A stretch of DNA of 64,000 bases from Chryseobacterium sp. (lineage in GTDB: Bacteria > Bacteroidota > Bacteroidia > Flavobacteriales > Weeksellaceae), in the NCBI RefSeq assembly GCF_008831505.1, contig NZ_CP044507.1, positions 2,046,001 to 2,110,000 of the forward strand. Direction: 5' to 3'. Positions within the stretch are counted from its first letter, which is position 1. Every line of letters starts with the position of its first letter. Shown here piece by piece: positions 25,109-33,680 of this stretch. The notes beneath the pieces were generated by a model, which was not told where the DNA came from, did not search any database, and saw only the letters and a program-made list of their open reading frames with translations. Both the position numbers and the translations under genes were made by a program.

Positions 25109-25531
25109 ATGCCTTCACTGGTTAAATTCAAATTTTACAGCAACAGCATAGAAGCCAACCGCGACAAACAGATCCTGGCCAGTCATGGTATTGAAAGTTT
25201 CATTGCCAATGAGCAGACCATTCAGTCCGACTGGCTTCTCTCCCAGGCGCTGGGCGGTATACAGCTGCAGGTTTTTGAAGACGAGCGCGAAAAGGCCGCT
25301 GAGGTTCTTGAGAACTTTCTGGAGGATGAAGCAACCCGTCTTGAAGTGGAACACACCATTCCTGATCCCGAATTTGACCTTATTTGCCCCAAGTGCGGCT
25401 CCAACCACCTGTACCGCGACGAAACGCCCGGGGGACTTTTCGGAATTTCGCTGCTCTTCCTGGGACTGCCACTAAAAGCCAAAAGCAATATCTATCACTG
25501 CTACTACTGTGATCATGAATTCAAAGCTTAA
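25109..25531 (+). CDS. DUF2007 domain protein with a C-terminal zinc ribbon
   Basis: 140 aa. The N-terminal half ('VKFKFYSNSIEANRDKQILASHGIESFI', then 'GGIQLQVFEDEREKAAEVLENF') is the DUF2007 putative signal-transducing fold. The C-terminal half holds CPKC-x(n)-CYYC, two Cys pairs at about residues 94-97 and 132-135 that should bind zinc, around a hydrophobic stretch 'GGLFGISLLFLGLPL'. Partner unknown. It lies 4 bp after the exonuclease gene and is probably co-translated. Confidence 0.75.
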   Translation: MPSLVKFKFYSNSIEANRDKQILASHGIESFIANEQTIQSDWLLSQALGGIQLQVFEDEREKAAEVLENFLEDEATRLEVEHTIPDPEFDLICPKCGSNHLYRDETPGGLFGISLLFLGLPLKAKSNIYHCYYCDHEFKA

Positions 25532-25546
25532 AATTTACCGAACCTT

Positions 25547-26155
25547 ATGAAAATCATTTGTATAGGCCGCAATTATGCAGAGCACGCAAAAGAATTGGGC
25601 AATGATGTACCCGAAAGTCCTGTTATTTTTATAAAACCCGATTCGGCGGTGCTGAAAAAAGGACTGGATTTCTATATCCCGGAGTTTTCTGATGATGTAC
25701 ACTATGAACTGGAGGTCGTACTGAAGATCTCAAAAGTGGGTAAGTATATACAGAAGGAAAGAGCCGGCGATTATTTTAACGAGATTGGACTGGGCATTGA
25801 TTTTACCGCCCGCGACCTGCAGAGTGAACTGAAAGCAAAAGGCCTGCCCTGGGAACTGGCCAAAGGTTTCGACGGTGCTGCAGCTATTTCCAACTTCTAT
25901 CCGAAAGGTGATTTTGACCTTAAAAACCTGAACTTCTCACTAAACAAAAATAAAACTGAGGTACAGTCCGGCAACACATCCATGATGCTGTTTTCACCGG
26001 AAGAAATCATCGCCTTCGTCTCCAAGTATTTTACACTGAAAAAGGGTGATCTGATTTTTACCGGAACCCCCAAAGGAGTGGGAAAAGTGGCAGAAAATGA
26101 CATTCTGGAAGCGTTCTTGGAAGGAAATCGGGTCATCGATCTAAGAATTCAGTAA
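25547..26155 (+). CDS. fumarylacetoacetate hydrolase family protein
   Basis: 202 aa, close to the short FAH/YcgM-type enzymes (acylpyruvate hydrolase or oxaloacetate tautomerase/decarboxylase). 'CIGRNYAEHAKELGN' at the start, metal ligands in 'VHYELEVVLKI' (two Glu, about residues 58-68), 'GLGIDFTARDLQSELK' (Asp) and the late 'GDLIFTGTPKGVG' are all intact. It is the last gene of the pssA run, or is followed by the universal stress gene 55 bp on. Confidence 0.9.
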   Translation: MKIICIGRNYAEHAKELGNDVPESPVIFIKPDSAVLKKGLDFYIPEFSDDVHYELEVVLKISKVGKYIQKERAGDYFNEIGLGIDFTARDLQSELKAKGLPWELAKGFDGAAAISNFYPKGDFDLKNLNFSLNKNKTEVQSGNTSMMLFSPEEIIAFVSKYFTLKKGDLIFTGTPKGVGKVAENDILEAFLEGNRVIDLRIQ

Positions 26156-26210
26156 AACCAGAGACTTTTCTGCGAAAATTTCTTAACTTTAAGGAACAAA
26201 TTTCAGCATT

Positions 26211-26648
26211 ATGGTTAATATTGTTTTACCGATCGATTTCACAGAAACAGCCGATGTTCTTATTGCTGGTGCCGTAAAGTTTGCGAAGGAAAACCGCGGA
26301 AAAATTTTCCTGATACATGTAGCGCCGTCTGATATTGGTTTTGCCATAGGTGATATGGGCTTCCAGTATTTTCCTGAGGTGGAGCAGAATGAAATCAATG
26401 AAGAACTGAAACAGCTGGACCGCATGCAGCAGCTGATCATTTCTCAGGGTGTGGAATGCGAACACCTGCTTCGCCAGGGAATTGCAAGAGATATTATCCT
26501 CGAGTATGCAGAGGAAAAAGATGCCTCCTACATCGTCATGGGTTCGCACGGACGCAGCGGTATCTATGATGTCTTTGTGGGCAGCCTCACGAAGGACCTT
26601 ACCAAAAGTTCGCCCATTCCGGTGTTGGTGATTCCCTGTCACAAATAG
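26211..26648 (+). CDS. universal stress protein (UspA family)
   Basis: 145 aa, single Usp domain. The N-terminal strand 'NIVLPIDFTETADVLIAGAV' and the C-terminal 'YIVMGSHGRSGIYDVFVGSLTKDLTKSSPIPVLVI' (quoted as a family block at about residues 106-140) fit the ATP-binding G-x2-G-x9-G-(S/T) motif. It may respond to starvation or stress; no specific cue is visible. A hairpin terminator lies about 30 nt after the stop. Confidence 0.92.
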   Translation: MVNIVLPIDFTETADVLIAGAVKFAKENRGKIFLIHVAPSDIGFAIGDMGFQYFPEVEQNEINEELKQLDRMQQLIISQGVECEHLLRQGIARDIILEYAEEKDASYIVMGSHGRSGIYDVFVGSLTKDLTKSSPIPVLVIPCHK

Positions 26649-26676
26649 AGGCAGCATATAGAATTCAACAAAAAAC

Positions 26677-26709
26677 AAAAACCCGCTTTTCCTTGAAAAA
26701 CGGGTTTTT
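26677..26709. terminator. bidirectional terminator after the universal stress gene
   Basis: A 9-bp perfect stem (AAAAACCCG / CGGGTTTTT, 26677-26685 and 26701-26709) with a 15-nt loop that can pair further. T-runs occur in both directions, between convergent genes. Confidence 0.8.
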
Positions 26710-26726
26710 ATTTATAATCAATTTAT

Positions 26727-26957
26727 TTAACCTTTCTTGTAAACTTCAGGATCGTAATAAGGACGGATCACTTTGGACGGCGTCTTGTAATCCCGGTCTT
26801 TGTTATTTCCCAAAGGAACTACAAGTTCCCAGCACCAGTATATAAAAATGATTGATGCAACGATGAAAAGTATCCAGTTCAACAGATAACCGAAGGCTTC
26901 AAAAAAACCGAAGCTCCACTTGAAAACATCGCTTAAGAAGAGGAATATAGACGTCAT
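26727..26957 (-). CDS. small membrane protein (resembles DUF6341)
   Basis: 76 aa from the ATG at 26957: 'MTSIFLFLSDVFKWSFGFFEAFGYLLNW' then a hydrophobic segment at about residues 28-46 and a charged tail 'NNKDRDYKTPSKVIRPYYDPEVYKKG'. From memory this fits the flavobacterial DUF6341 family, which sits beside DUF6427 as here. Function unknown. The longer frame starts at 26987, but a TAAATTTG box (26985-26992) overlaps that start, so 26957 is chosen. Confidence 0.7.
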   Translation of the reverse strand: MTSIFLFLSDVFKWSFGFFEAFGYLLNWILFIVASIIFIYWCWELVVPLGNNKDRDYKTPSKVIRPYYDPEVYKKG

Positions 26958-26974
26958 TATTTTCTTTTTTAGAT

Positions 26975-26992
26975 TAACTTTGCACAAATTTA
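26975..26992. promoter_or_regulatory. divergent -7 boxes of the DUF6341/DUF6427-type gene pair
   Basis: TAACTTTG on the plus strand (26975-26982) and TAAATTTG on the minus strand (26985-26992), both exact, separated by two bases. A minus-strand TTG lies 22 bp upstream of its box, inside the divergent gene. The two polymerases would compete for the same DNA. Confidence 0.5.
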
Positions 26993-26998
26993 AGAAAA

Positions 26999-27895
26999 AT
27001 GTTCAGATTACTTTCAAAAGAAAGCAATATTTTTTCAATCCCCGTCTATATTGGTTTCCTGCTTTTGTCTGTAACTGCGTTTAATGTTTTTAGCCTCAAC
27101 AGTTTATCGCTGATACCCACCCTTATTACAGTCGCCGGCATTGCACTGGGCTATTTCGGGTTCAACACCATCGGTTTAACCTACCAGACTCACCTCCCAC
27201 TTTTCCTGTACACCTTTTTTGTCTTTGCCTTCTTTCCCGGAAGTATCGATATCGGAATAGCCACAGCGCTTTTCACCAACTCCTTTCTCATACTCATCAT
27301 GACCAGCACAAACGATGATTTCCGGCGCAAATCTTACCTGATTGTAGGAGCTATTCTGGCTGTAAATTTTATATTCCTGCCGGCCACCTGGCCTATGGCT
27401 ATATTTGCACTGTTGCATATATTGGGAACCTCCAACAGAATAGGCCTTCATATTTTCCGTTTGTTTTACGGAGTTTTCCTGATTGCCATGAGCTACTTTT
27501 CGGTGATGTACTTTCTGGGAAACCACTCGTGGAACGAAGCCTACTTTCCCTTTACAGCCTTTAAATTCCACAACGATTACGGACAGTTACTGTACCTCCT
27601 GCCGGTAATTCTAATGATGGCCTACGCCATATTCGATCATTTCATACATTATAACAAGAAAAGCCCAATCAGCAAGTTCAAGTATTCCTTTATGCTGCTC
27701 TTCTTCACTGCCCAACTTATCACCGTTGTACTGTATATGGGCGACCATTACGAATACCTTTTACTGCTGGCCCTGCCGGCAAGCATCATATTAAGCCGTT
27801 TTCTGCGTTTCACAAAAAGAGGGTGGCAGAAAGAGCTGGGCCTCTGGGTAATCATAGGATGCGTGATTGCCTTTAAAATAGCCGGCTATCAATAA
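26999..27895 (+). CDS. polytopic membrane protein (resembles DUF6427)
   Basis: 298 aa with about nine to ten hydrophobic segments spread over the whole length. It begins 'MFRLLSKESNIFSIPVYIGFLLL', which I associate with the flavobacterial DUF6427 family. No enzymatic motif is visible. It is divergent from the small DUF6341-like gene, a pairing that suggests a joint membrane role not yet defined. It is followed by a DUF3109 gene after 15 bp. Confidence 0.72.
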   Translation: MFRLLSKESNIFSIPVYIGFLLLSVTAFNVFSLNSLSLIPTLITVAGIALGYFGFNTIGLTYQTHLPLFLYTFFVFAFFPGSIDIGIATALFTNSFLILIMTSTNDDFRRKSYLIVGAILAVNFIFLPATWPMAIFALLHILGTSNRIGLHIFRLFYGVFLIAMSYFSVMYFLGNHSWNEAYFPFTAFKFHNDYGQLLYLLPVILMMAYAIFDHFIHYNKKSPISKFKYSFMLLFFTAQLITVVLYMGDHYEYLLLLALPASIILSRFLRFTKRGWQKELGLWVIIGCVIAFKIAGYQ

Positions 27896-27910
27896 ATTTT
27901 ATTTTAGAAC

Positions 27911-28492
27911 ATGATACAGATTGACGATAAATTGATTTCCGAGGAAATTTTTTCAGAGGAATTTGTTTGTAACCTAACCAAATGTAAAGGTGCCTGCTGC
28001 GTAGAAGGCGATGTAGGTGCACCACTGGATAAGGAGGAGACTAAAATTCTGGAAGATATTTTTGATAAGGTAAAACCTTACCTGAGACCTGAGGGCGTAC
28101 AGGCACTGGAGGAACAGGGAACCTGGACCATAGACCCGCATGACGGCGATTATGTGACTCCGATGGTAAACGGTGCCGAATGTGCCTACGTAATCTTTGA
28201 CGAAAGAGGAATAACCAAGTGCGGAATCGAGAAAGCGTATGAGGACGGCGCCGTGGTTTGGCAAAAACCTATTTCCTGCCATCTTTACCCAATCCGTGTA
28301 ACTGAATACTCCACTTTTACAGCGCTGAACTATCATGAGTGGCCAATTTGCAGTGATGCGTGCGTTTTGGGCAAAGAATTGCAGGTACCTGTTTACAAAT
28401 TCCTGAAAACTCCACTTATCCGCAAGTATGGCGAAGATTTCTACCTTACACTGTCTGAAGCTGCTGAGGAATGGAAAAAGGAATTCAGCTGA
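27911..28492 (+). CDS. DUF3109 family cysteine-rich protein
   Basis: 193 aa. Cysteine clusters 'CNLTKCKGACCVEGD' (about residues 20-34), 'AECAYVIFDERGITKCGIEKA' and 'ISCHLYPIRV' and 'ICSDACVLG' suggest a zinc or iron-sulfur site like the YkgJ group. Exact chemistry unknown. It is probably cotranscribed with the DUF6427-like gene before it and with mgtC after it (20 bp). Confidence 0.87.
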   Translation: MIQIDDKLISEEIFSEEFVCNLTKCKGACCVEGDVGAPLDKEETKILEDIFDKVKPYLRPEGVQALEEQGTWTIDPHDGDYVTPMVNGAECAYVIFDERGITKCGIEKAYEDGAVVWQKPISCHLYPIRVTEYSTFTALNYHEWPICSDACVLGKELQVPVYKFLKTPLIRKYGEDFYLTLSEAAEEWKKEFS

Positions 28493-28512
28493 AAACAATT
28501 TAAAACCCATTG

Positions 28513-29157
28513 ATGTCTGTACATTTTGAACTTTTTGATGTATATAAAGCCCTTTTCTCTGTAGCCGCAGGTCTGATCCTGGGCTTTGAGCGGGAAATGA
28601 AGGATAAATCTGCCGGTTTGAAAACCATCACGGTAATCTGTCTGGGCTCTACCCTGTTTTCAATTTTGTCCTACAAACTTGCGGGCATTGGCGACCCTAC
28701 CCGGATAGCCTCATACATCGTGAGCGGCATTGGCTTTCTGGGCGCGGGGGTCATTTTCAAGGAAGGTTTCAATGTGTACGGCCTAACCACGGCAGGCGTA
28801 ATCTGGATTGCAGCTGCGGTGGGGATGTCTATCGGTTTCGGCGAGATTTATATGGCTTTCACATTCTTGGCCGCGGCCATGATCGTGATCAACCTGGCCA
28901 AATACTTTACCAGCCGCATGATGCCGCAGCACCACAGCAAAATCCTGAAAATGAAGATATCATCTGAAAAATTCTCCGGTAAATCCGGCATTGTAAATGA
29001 GATTGGAAAGATCGCTCGCGAAGCCAACGAGATAGGCCTGGAAAAAGACGGCGAGAGCCTCACCCTCACACTGGAAATCTTTATCTCTAATAAGGAACTG
29101 GGCAGGCTTGAGGAATATCTTGTGGAAAACAGGGATTTGCAGCACTTCAGCTTTTAG
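28513..29157 (+). CDS. MgtC/SapB family membrane protein
   Basis: 214 aa. N-terminal membrane domain with four to five hydrophobic segments and the family motifs 'AAGLILGFEREMKDKSAGLKT' and 'ASYIVSGIGFLGAGVIFKEG'; the C-terminal ACT-like soluble domain starts near residue 140. MgtC proteins modulate Mg homeostasis or the F-ATPase; a sodium or other role is possible. The frame opens with TTG at 28510; ATG 28513 is preferred. No Mg transporter is adjacent. Confidence 0.88.
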   Translation: MSVHFELFDVYKALFSVAAGLILGFEREMKDKSAGLKTITVICLGSTLFSILSYKLAGIGDPTRIASYIVSGIGFLGAGVIFKEGFNVYGLTTAGVIWIAAAVGMSIGFGEIYMAFTFLAAAMIVINLAKYFTSRMMPQHHSKILKMKISSEKFSGKSGIVNEIGKIAREANEIGLEKDGESLTLTLEIFISNKELGRLEEYLVENRDLQHFSF

Positions 29158-29180
29158 CAAACTGATAATTTTTACAAAAT

Positions 29181-29214
29181 AAATCCGTGCGGCAGTAAAC
29201 TGCCGCACGGATTT
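29181..29214. terminator. bidirectional terminator between mgtC-like gene and tig
   Basis: A 15-bp perfect stem (29181-29195 / 29200-29214) with loop TAAA and T-runs on both sides. It is the strongest hairpin in the window and lies between convergent genes. Confidence 0.9.
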
Positions 29215-29236
29215 TTATCTTAAGCTCAGAAGGATA

Positions 29237-30574
29237 TTATCCCTGCTTTACCAATTCCATAAACTCGTCATGAGAAATAGGCGTTTCAGTCTTAGTCGCT
29301 TTTTCAAGGATTACATCCTTAAGTTTTGCCATGGCAACTTCTGAAGAGATCTGTCTTACCTGCTCCTGGTCTTTCAGCATTTCTACAGCATATTTCTGTA
29401 CCTCTTCATCCGGAAGGTGGTGAATTCCGTAGATGGCCAACTGGTTTCTTACCAACTGTTCAGCCTGAGCCAACACATCTTCGTAATCCAGTTTAATTTC
29501 GTTGTCATTCATCAGTTTACCTTCGATGATCTGGTGCTTGATTGCAGCTCTTTCATTTTCCAGTACTCCTTTTGCCTGCTCTTCAGTCTTGATGTTCTCA
29601 TTGCTGAATACCAACCACTTGGCAAGGAAAGCTTCAGGTAGCTGAACCTCTTCTTTCTCTGTGATCTGCTCCAGGATATTGTTTACGAAATGGATATCCG
29701 CGTTCTGCTGGAAATACTCGTCAAGTTCAGACTTTACTTTTTCCTTAAGTTCTTCTTCAGACTTAATGTTTCCCTCGCCATACACTTTATCAAAAAGCTC
29801 CTGGTTCAGTTCGTGATTGTTCAGTCCGTAAAAATCTTTCACTTTCACTTCTACCTCATCGTGGTGCAAATGCTCGATTTCAGCTTTGCTGAAGCCCAAC
29901 TGCTTGGCCAGTTCTTCCTTTTCAGTAAGATCAGCTTTAGATACCTTTACAGAACCATCCATTTTAAGGGATTTAACCAGTTCAAATGCCTCCTTGCTTT
30001 CCGCATTGATGGTAACATTCTTTGGTGGGTGATTATGCGCACCTTCAGCATCTTCTTCAACTACCTGGGTGATTTCAAGTGCGATAAAGCTGTCTTCAGT
30101 GATATCATCCTGAGGAACCTGCTCGGCGAAACGCTTCTGCATGTTTTCGATGGACTTAGTAATTTCCTTGTCAGACGCCTCTACTTTGTAGTGAGGGGCT
30201 TCATATTTGGAAAGGTCAATGGTCATTTCCGGCTCGTAACCTACTTCAAAGGCAACTGAAAGCTGCTCCGCAGTATGGTCAAAATCATTTACCGGAAGCG
30301 GAACCGGCTGGCCCACCATTTTTAAATTATTTTCGTTGATGTAATTGTTCAGACTGTCGTTAACCAACTTATTGATCTCTTCAAAGGCGATAGGAGCTTC
30401 ATATTGTCTCTTCACCAGGCTCATAGGCACCTTACCTTTTCTGAAACCGGGTACCTGTGCATTTTTCGCGTAGTTGTGAAGTTGTTTTTCTACCTTGTCT
30501 TTATAATCTGCTCTGTCTACCGTTACGGTAAGTAAAGCACTAACCTCATCGTGGTTTTTTGCTGTTACATTCAT
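29237..30574 (-). CDS. tig: trigger factor
   Basis: Ribosome-bound chaperone at the peptide exit. 445 aa. The N-terminal domain has the ribosome-docking 'PGFRKGKVPMSLVKRQY' (about residues 41-57, family signature G-F-R-x-G-x-x-P). The middle segment at about 150-245 is only weakly like the FKBP prolyl isomerase domain and holds an unusual acidic/His stretch, as in other Bacteroidetes trigger factors, so isomerase activity is doubtful. A long helical C-terminal arm follows. A TACTTTTG box (30600-30607) lies 25 nt upstream. The usual clpP/clpX neighbours are absent from the visible flank. Confidence 0.93.
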   Translation of the reverse strand: MNVTAKNHDEVSALLTVTVDRADYKDKVEKQLHNYAKNAQVPGFRKGKVPMSLVKRQYEAPIAFEEINKLVNDSLNNYINENNLKMVGQPVPLPVNDFDHTAEQLSVAFEVGYEPEMTIDLSKYEAPHYKVEASDKEITKSIENMQKRFAEQVPQDDITEDSFIALEITQVVEEDAEGAHNHPPKNVTINAESKEAFELVKSLKMDGSVKVSKADLTEKEELAKQLGFSKAEIEHLHHDEVEVKVKDFYGLNNHELNQELFDKVYGEGNIKSEEELKEKVKSELDEYFQQNADIHFVNNILEQITEKEEVQLPEAFLAKWLVFSNENIKTEEQAKGVLENERAAIKHQIIEGKLMNDNEIKLDYEDVLAQAEQLVRNQLAIYGIHHLPDEEVQKYAVEMLKDQEQVRQISSEVAMAKLKDVILEKATKTETPISHDEFMELVKQG

Positions 30575-30599
30575 TGTTATATCGAAATTTTTAGAGTTG

Positions 30600-30607
30600 C
30601 AAAAGTA
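30600..30607 (-). promoter_or_regulatory. -7 promoter box of tig
   Basis: TACTTTTG on the minus strand, exact TAnnTTTG, 25 nt before the tig ATG; no consensus -33 TTG seen. Confidence 0.5.
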
Positions 30608-30659
30608 TGAATTTTATTTGATAAAGATTTGGCATTTCCATGCTAAAAAATGCTAAAAA

Positions 30660-31205
30660 TCAGTCGGTAATACCAAAAATGGTGAGGGCATCTGTCTCGC
30701 CTCCCGTTACGCTGCCCCAGGCAGTGCCGTTCTGAGCTTCAGAAACTTCCGCAGCATCATGTATCAATGCCAGATTCAGTTTGGGGTTACCGCCGTTCAC
30801 CGCGCTGTTCACCAGCCATCTGCTCTTTACACCTAGCCTCTTACCGTCTGTCCTCAAATCATCATCCAACCTTGTAAGTGTGATATCTGTATCAGTAAAT
30901 CCAAAGATCAGGAAATGCTCATCCCTTTCGTCTATGATTTCATCAGTAATGTCTTCGGCTCCGTTCCGGAAGGCCACAGAAACCAGGTAGCTTCTGCCAT
31001 CCTGCAGTAAGATTTCAGGCTGGAAGGCAGAGTTGGCGATATAAGTGTAAGTACTGGAAGCCCCACTCAGTTCATCCACTACCGTAAGCTCAATGGCCGA
31101 GATTTCCTCCTGCGTGAAGACGTCATCATTCTCATCAGCCCGGCTGCACGACTGTAAAAACAAAAATAAAACAACAGGTAAAATATATTTGAGTAAACTT
31201 TTCAT
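30660..31205 (-). CDS. lipoprotein partner of a TonB-dependent receptor
   Basis: 181 aa with a lipobox ('LFLFLQSC', Cys about residue 20), so probably anchored in the outer membrane. The mature part is acidic, beta-rich, with 'AIELTVVDELSGASSTYTY', 'SVAFRNGAEDITDEIIDERDEHFLIFGF' and 'LALIHDAAEVSEAQNG', like a Bacteroidetes family labelled type 1 periplasmic binding fold and often found next to TonB receptors. It starts 11 bp after the receptor stop and probably captures the same substrate. Confidence 0.72.
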   Translation of the reverse strand: MKSLLKYILPVVLFLFLQSCSRADENDDVFTQEEISAIELTVVDELSGASSTYTYIANSAFQPEILLQDGRSYLVSVAFRNGAEDITDEIIDERDEHFLIFGFTDTDITLTRLDDDLRTDGKRLGVKSRWLVNSAVNGGNPKLNLALIHDAAEVSEAQNGTAWGSVTGGETDALTIFGITD

Positions 31206-31216
31206 TGGTACAGTTT

Positions 31217-33604
31217 TTAAAAATTAAGTTTAAGATTAAGGATGATGTTGCGGCCCATTTCCGGCGAAAAATATCGCATACGGTTAAGGTAATCCCTGTA
31301 CGTCACATCAAATAGATTGGTAACCGAAAGACCTGCCGAAAGATTTTTGTGCAGGCTGATGCCCGCCTGCATACCCCAGAGCGAATATGCCGGCGGCGCT
31401 GTGGAAAGGTCCAGTTCGCGTGTGACTTCAATACCGTTTTCCTGAAGGGTGATTTCGGGGTTGTATAAAGGGAATCTTTTCTGCTCCAGAACCGTCTGGT
31501 TGGATACGCTGAGGTAAAAGTTCTGCCATTCCTTTTTCCGGAATTCCAGACTGTTTGAAAAGTTGGCGGGCTGCATCAGGATCAGCGGCTGAGCATTGCT
31601 TTTATCATCACCATATACATAGGCAAAACTTCCTCTGTACAGAAGATCTTTGGTAATACCCAACTCCACGTCCAGGTCTAAACCATACATTACGGCTTTT
31701 ATCTGTTCATAGGTCCAAACCGGGAAAATACCGCGGATGGTATTCTGCAGTCCTGTGGGAACCTGATTGATGAAGTTGTTAGAGGTGAACAAATAAGGAT
31801 TGACAGAAAACTTCAGACCATTTAAAAGATCAAGTTCCGAACTGATATTCAGATTCACCTGATGGCCGGTCTCATTTTCGAGACTCATGTCGCCTACTTC
31901 AATTACCGCGGCTGAATGGTGCAGTCCGCTGGAAAAAAGTTCCGCAATATTTGGAGTACGGGCTACTTTAGCATAATTCAGTTTAATATTCAGCATTTTG
32001 CTTTTGCCATATTCAAAACCGGCGTTGTAAGAGAAGTTTTGGAAATCCAAAACCGGTATCGTGAACACCCGTCCGCTTTCACTTTCATACTGAAAAAAGT
32101 GGGGATAAAGATCTTCAAAACGGTCCTCCCACTCGTGATGGTCGTACCACATCTTCACTTTATAGCGGTTATAATCGTAACGCAAACCGGCTTCAAGCCT
32201 CAGTGTGGGCGCCGCTTTATACTTCATTACGGAATAGACCCCGGCTGAGTATCGGTGGTAATTAGGCACCAGTCTTTTTGCCATGGTCTCCGCACTGGAA
32301 TAATTGTACTGGTACATGATATCAATTCCGTTTTCCAGGCTCCACTTTTCCCTCTCCAGCAACTGATTAAGATTGAACTGGTTGGTAAAAAGTTCCAGGT
32401 CCAGCGAAGGCAGATCCGAAAAAGCTTCACGGCGGATGTCAAATTCCTTTCTTCGGTTATACTGAAAACTGTAATCTGCGGAAAGTTTACCTAAATGTTC
32501 AAACCTTTTGTAAGCTGACAGTTTAGCCAGATGGTGCTGGATTTCCTGTTTGGGATGGTCTATATCATAACTGAAATCACGCTGATAAATGGGTGTCCCG
32601 GTACTGACTGCACGATAAAAGTCTTCAAGATTACCGATATGAGACCCCCTGTAAATACCTACTTCCTGATCGGTAAGAACATAGTTGAGACTGAAGCCCT
32701 TCATAAATTCTTCCTTTCCTGCCCGGAAATTAAAAGAGCTCGCGGCTATACCGGTATTCCATAACGGATACTCCGGACTTTCCAGGTCGCCCAACTTTTT
32801 ATAACCGCCATTGGCCGCAGCAAACCAACCGTTTTCCCACGTCTTTACAAGCGCAGCATCAAACGCAGCACCGCGCCCGTTTGAGATACCGGAGATGTTC
32901 AGATGTCCGCGGAGTGTGTCAGCCGGCTTAAAGTTTTCGGGTTGAAGTACGATGACTCCGCCAATGGCATCGCTCCCATATTTAAGTGCCGATGCTCCTT
33001 TCACCACATCAATATGATCAAAACCGTTAATGTCCACATTAGGTGCATGCTCTACGCCCCACTCCTGCTCGGCCATCTTCACGCCATTGTTCAGGATGGA
33101 AATGCGGCTGCCGTAAAGTCCGTGAATGATGGGTTTACTTACGTTGTTTCCCGTCTTCAGTGCACCCACGCCGGAGATGCGGCTCAACACATTGCCCAGA
33201 TTTTCACTGGAATTGCGGGTAATATCCTCTTTTTCCAGGGTGCGCACGATAAGTGAACCTGTGGAACGGTGCCCGCCCTGAAGAACAATCTCTTCAATGA
33301 CTTCGGCGTGATGCTCCAGACTGATGGTCAGGTCCAGGTCTTTGTTTACCGTAATCTGCTCCGAAAAGGGGTTACATTCAGGATGTGAAACATTGAGGCT
33401 GTAGGCTCCGCCCGGAACCGATTCAAATATAAATTTGCCCTGAACATCAGTTTGCGCTGTCTGTTTGCCCAAGGTTATTTTTGCGTTTGCCAGTGGAGTT
33501 TTGTCATGGAAATCAAACACAGTTCCCTGTACACGGAAACCTGTCTGTGCGGTATAGAGTGTTAATCCAAAGAAGATTAACAACAGATTGATTGTCGTTT
33601 TCAT
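31217..33604 (-). CDS. TonB-dependent outer-membrane receptor
   Basis: 795 aa. Signal peptide (1-19), a carboxypeptidase-regulatory-like domain at about 23-100 ('RVQGTVFDFHDKTPLANAKITLG'), the plug ('NLGNVLSRISGVGALKTGNN', 'GLYGSRISILNNGVKMAEQEWGVEHAPNVDINGFDHIDVVKGASALKYGSDAIGG' blocks, about 135-220) and a beta-barrel ending in 'NIILNLKLNF'. The last residue is Phe, as expected for BAM substrates. The plug type resembles vitamin B12, heme or zinc receptors. Context (Cys/His-rich small protein upstream) suggests a metal, but this is inference. Confidence 0.92.
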   Translation of the reverse strand: MKTTINLLLIFFGLTLYTAQTGFRVQGTVFDFHDKTPLANAKITLGKQTAQTDVQGKFIFESVPGGAYSLNVSHPECNPFSEQITVNKDLDLTISLEHHAEVIEEIVLQGGHRSTGSLIVRTLEKEDITRNSSENLGNVLSRISGVGALKTGNNVSKPIIHGLYGSRISILNNGVKMAEQEWGVEHAPNVDINGFDHIDVVKGASALKYGSDAIGGVIVLQPENFKPADTLRGHLNISGISNGRGAAFDAALVKTWENGWFAAANGGYKKLGDLESPEYPLWNTGIAASSFNFRAGKEEFMKGFSLNYVLTDQEVGIYRGSHIGNLEDFYRAVSTGTPIYQRDFSYDIDHPKQEIQHHLAKLSAYKRFEHLGKLSADYSFQYNRRKEFDIRREAFSDLPSLDLELFTNQFNLNQLLEREKWSLENGIDIMYQYNYSSAETMAKRLVPNYHRYSAGVYSVMKYKAAPTLRLEAGLRYDYNRYKVKMWYDHHEWEDRFEDLYPHFFQYESESGRVFTIPVLDFQNFSYNAGFEYGKSKMLNIKLNYAKVARTPNIAELFSSGLHHSAAVIEVGDMSLENETGHQVNLNISSELDLLNGLKFSVNPYLFTSNNFINQVPTGLQNTIRGIFPVWTYEQIKAVMYGLDLDVELGITKDLLYRGSFAYVYGDDKSNAQPLILMQPANFSNSLEFRKKEWQNFYLSVSNQTVLEQKRFPLYNPEITLQENGIEVTRELDLSTAPPAYSLWGMQAGISLHKNLSAGLSVTNLFDVTYRDYLNRMRYFSPEMGRNIILNLKLNF

Positions 33605-33644
33605 TGTAAGATTTTAAAGTAAGTGAAGGATAGGTGCATGCCCA

Positions 33645-33660
33645 GATTCCCATGGGAATC
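33645..33660. promoter_or_regulatory. 16-bp perfect palindrome upstream of the TonB receptor gene
   Basis: GATTCCCATGGGAATC, a perfect palindrome without spacer, 41 bp before the receptor ATG in the 76-bp gap after the small Cys/His protein gene. Its symmetry suits a dimeric repressor operator better than an RNA hairpin (no loop). The regulator is unknown. Confidence 0.5.
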
Positions 33661-33680
33661 CGGTCATACTTTTACTTTGG

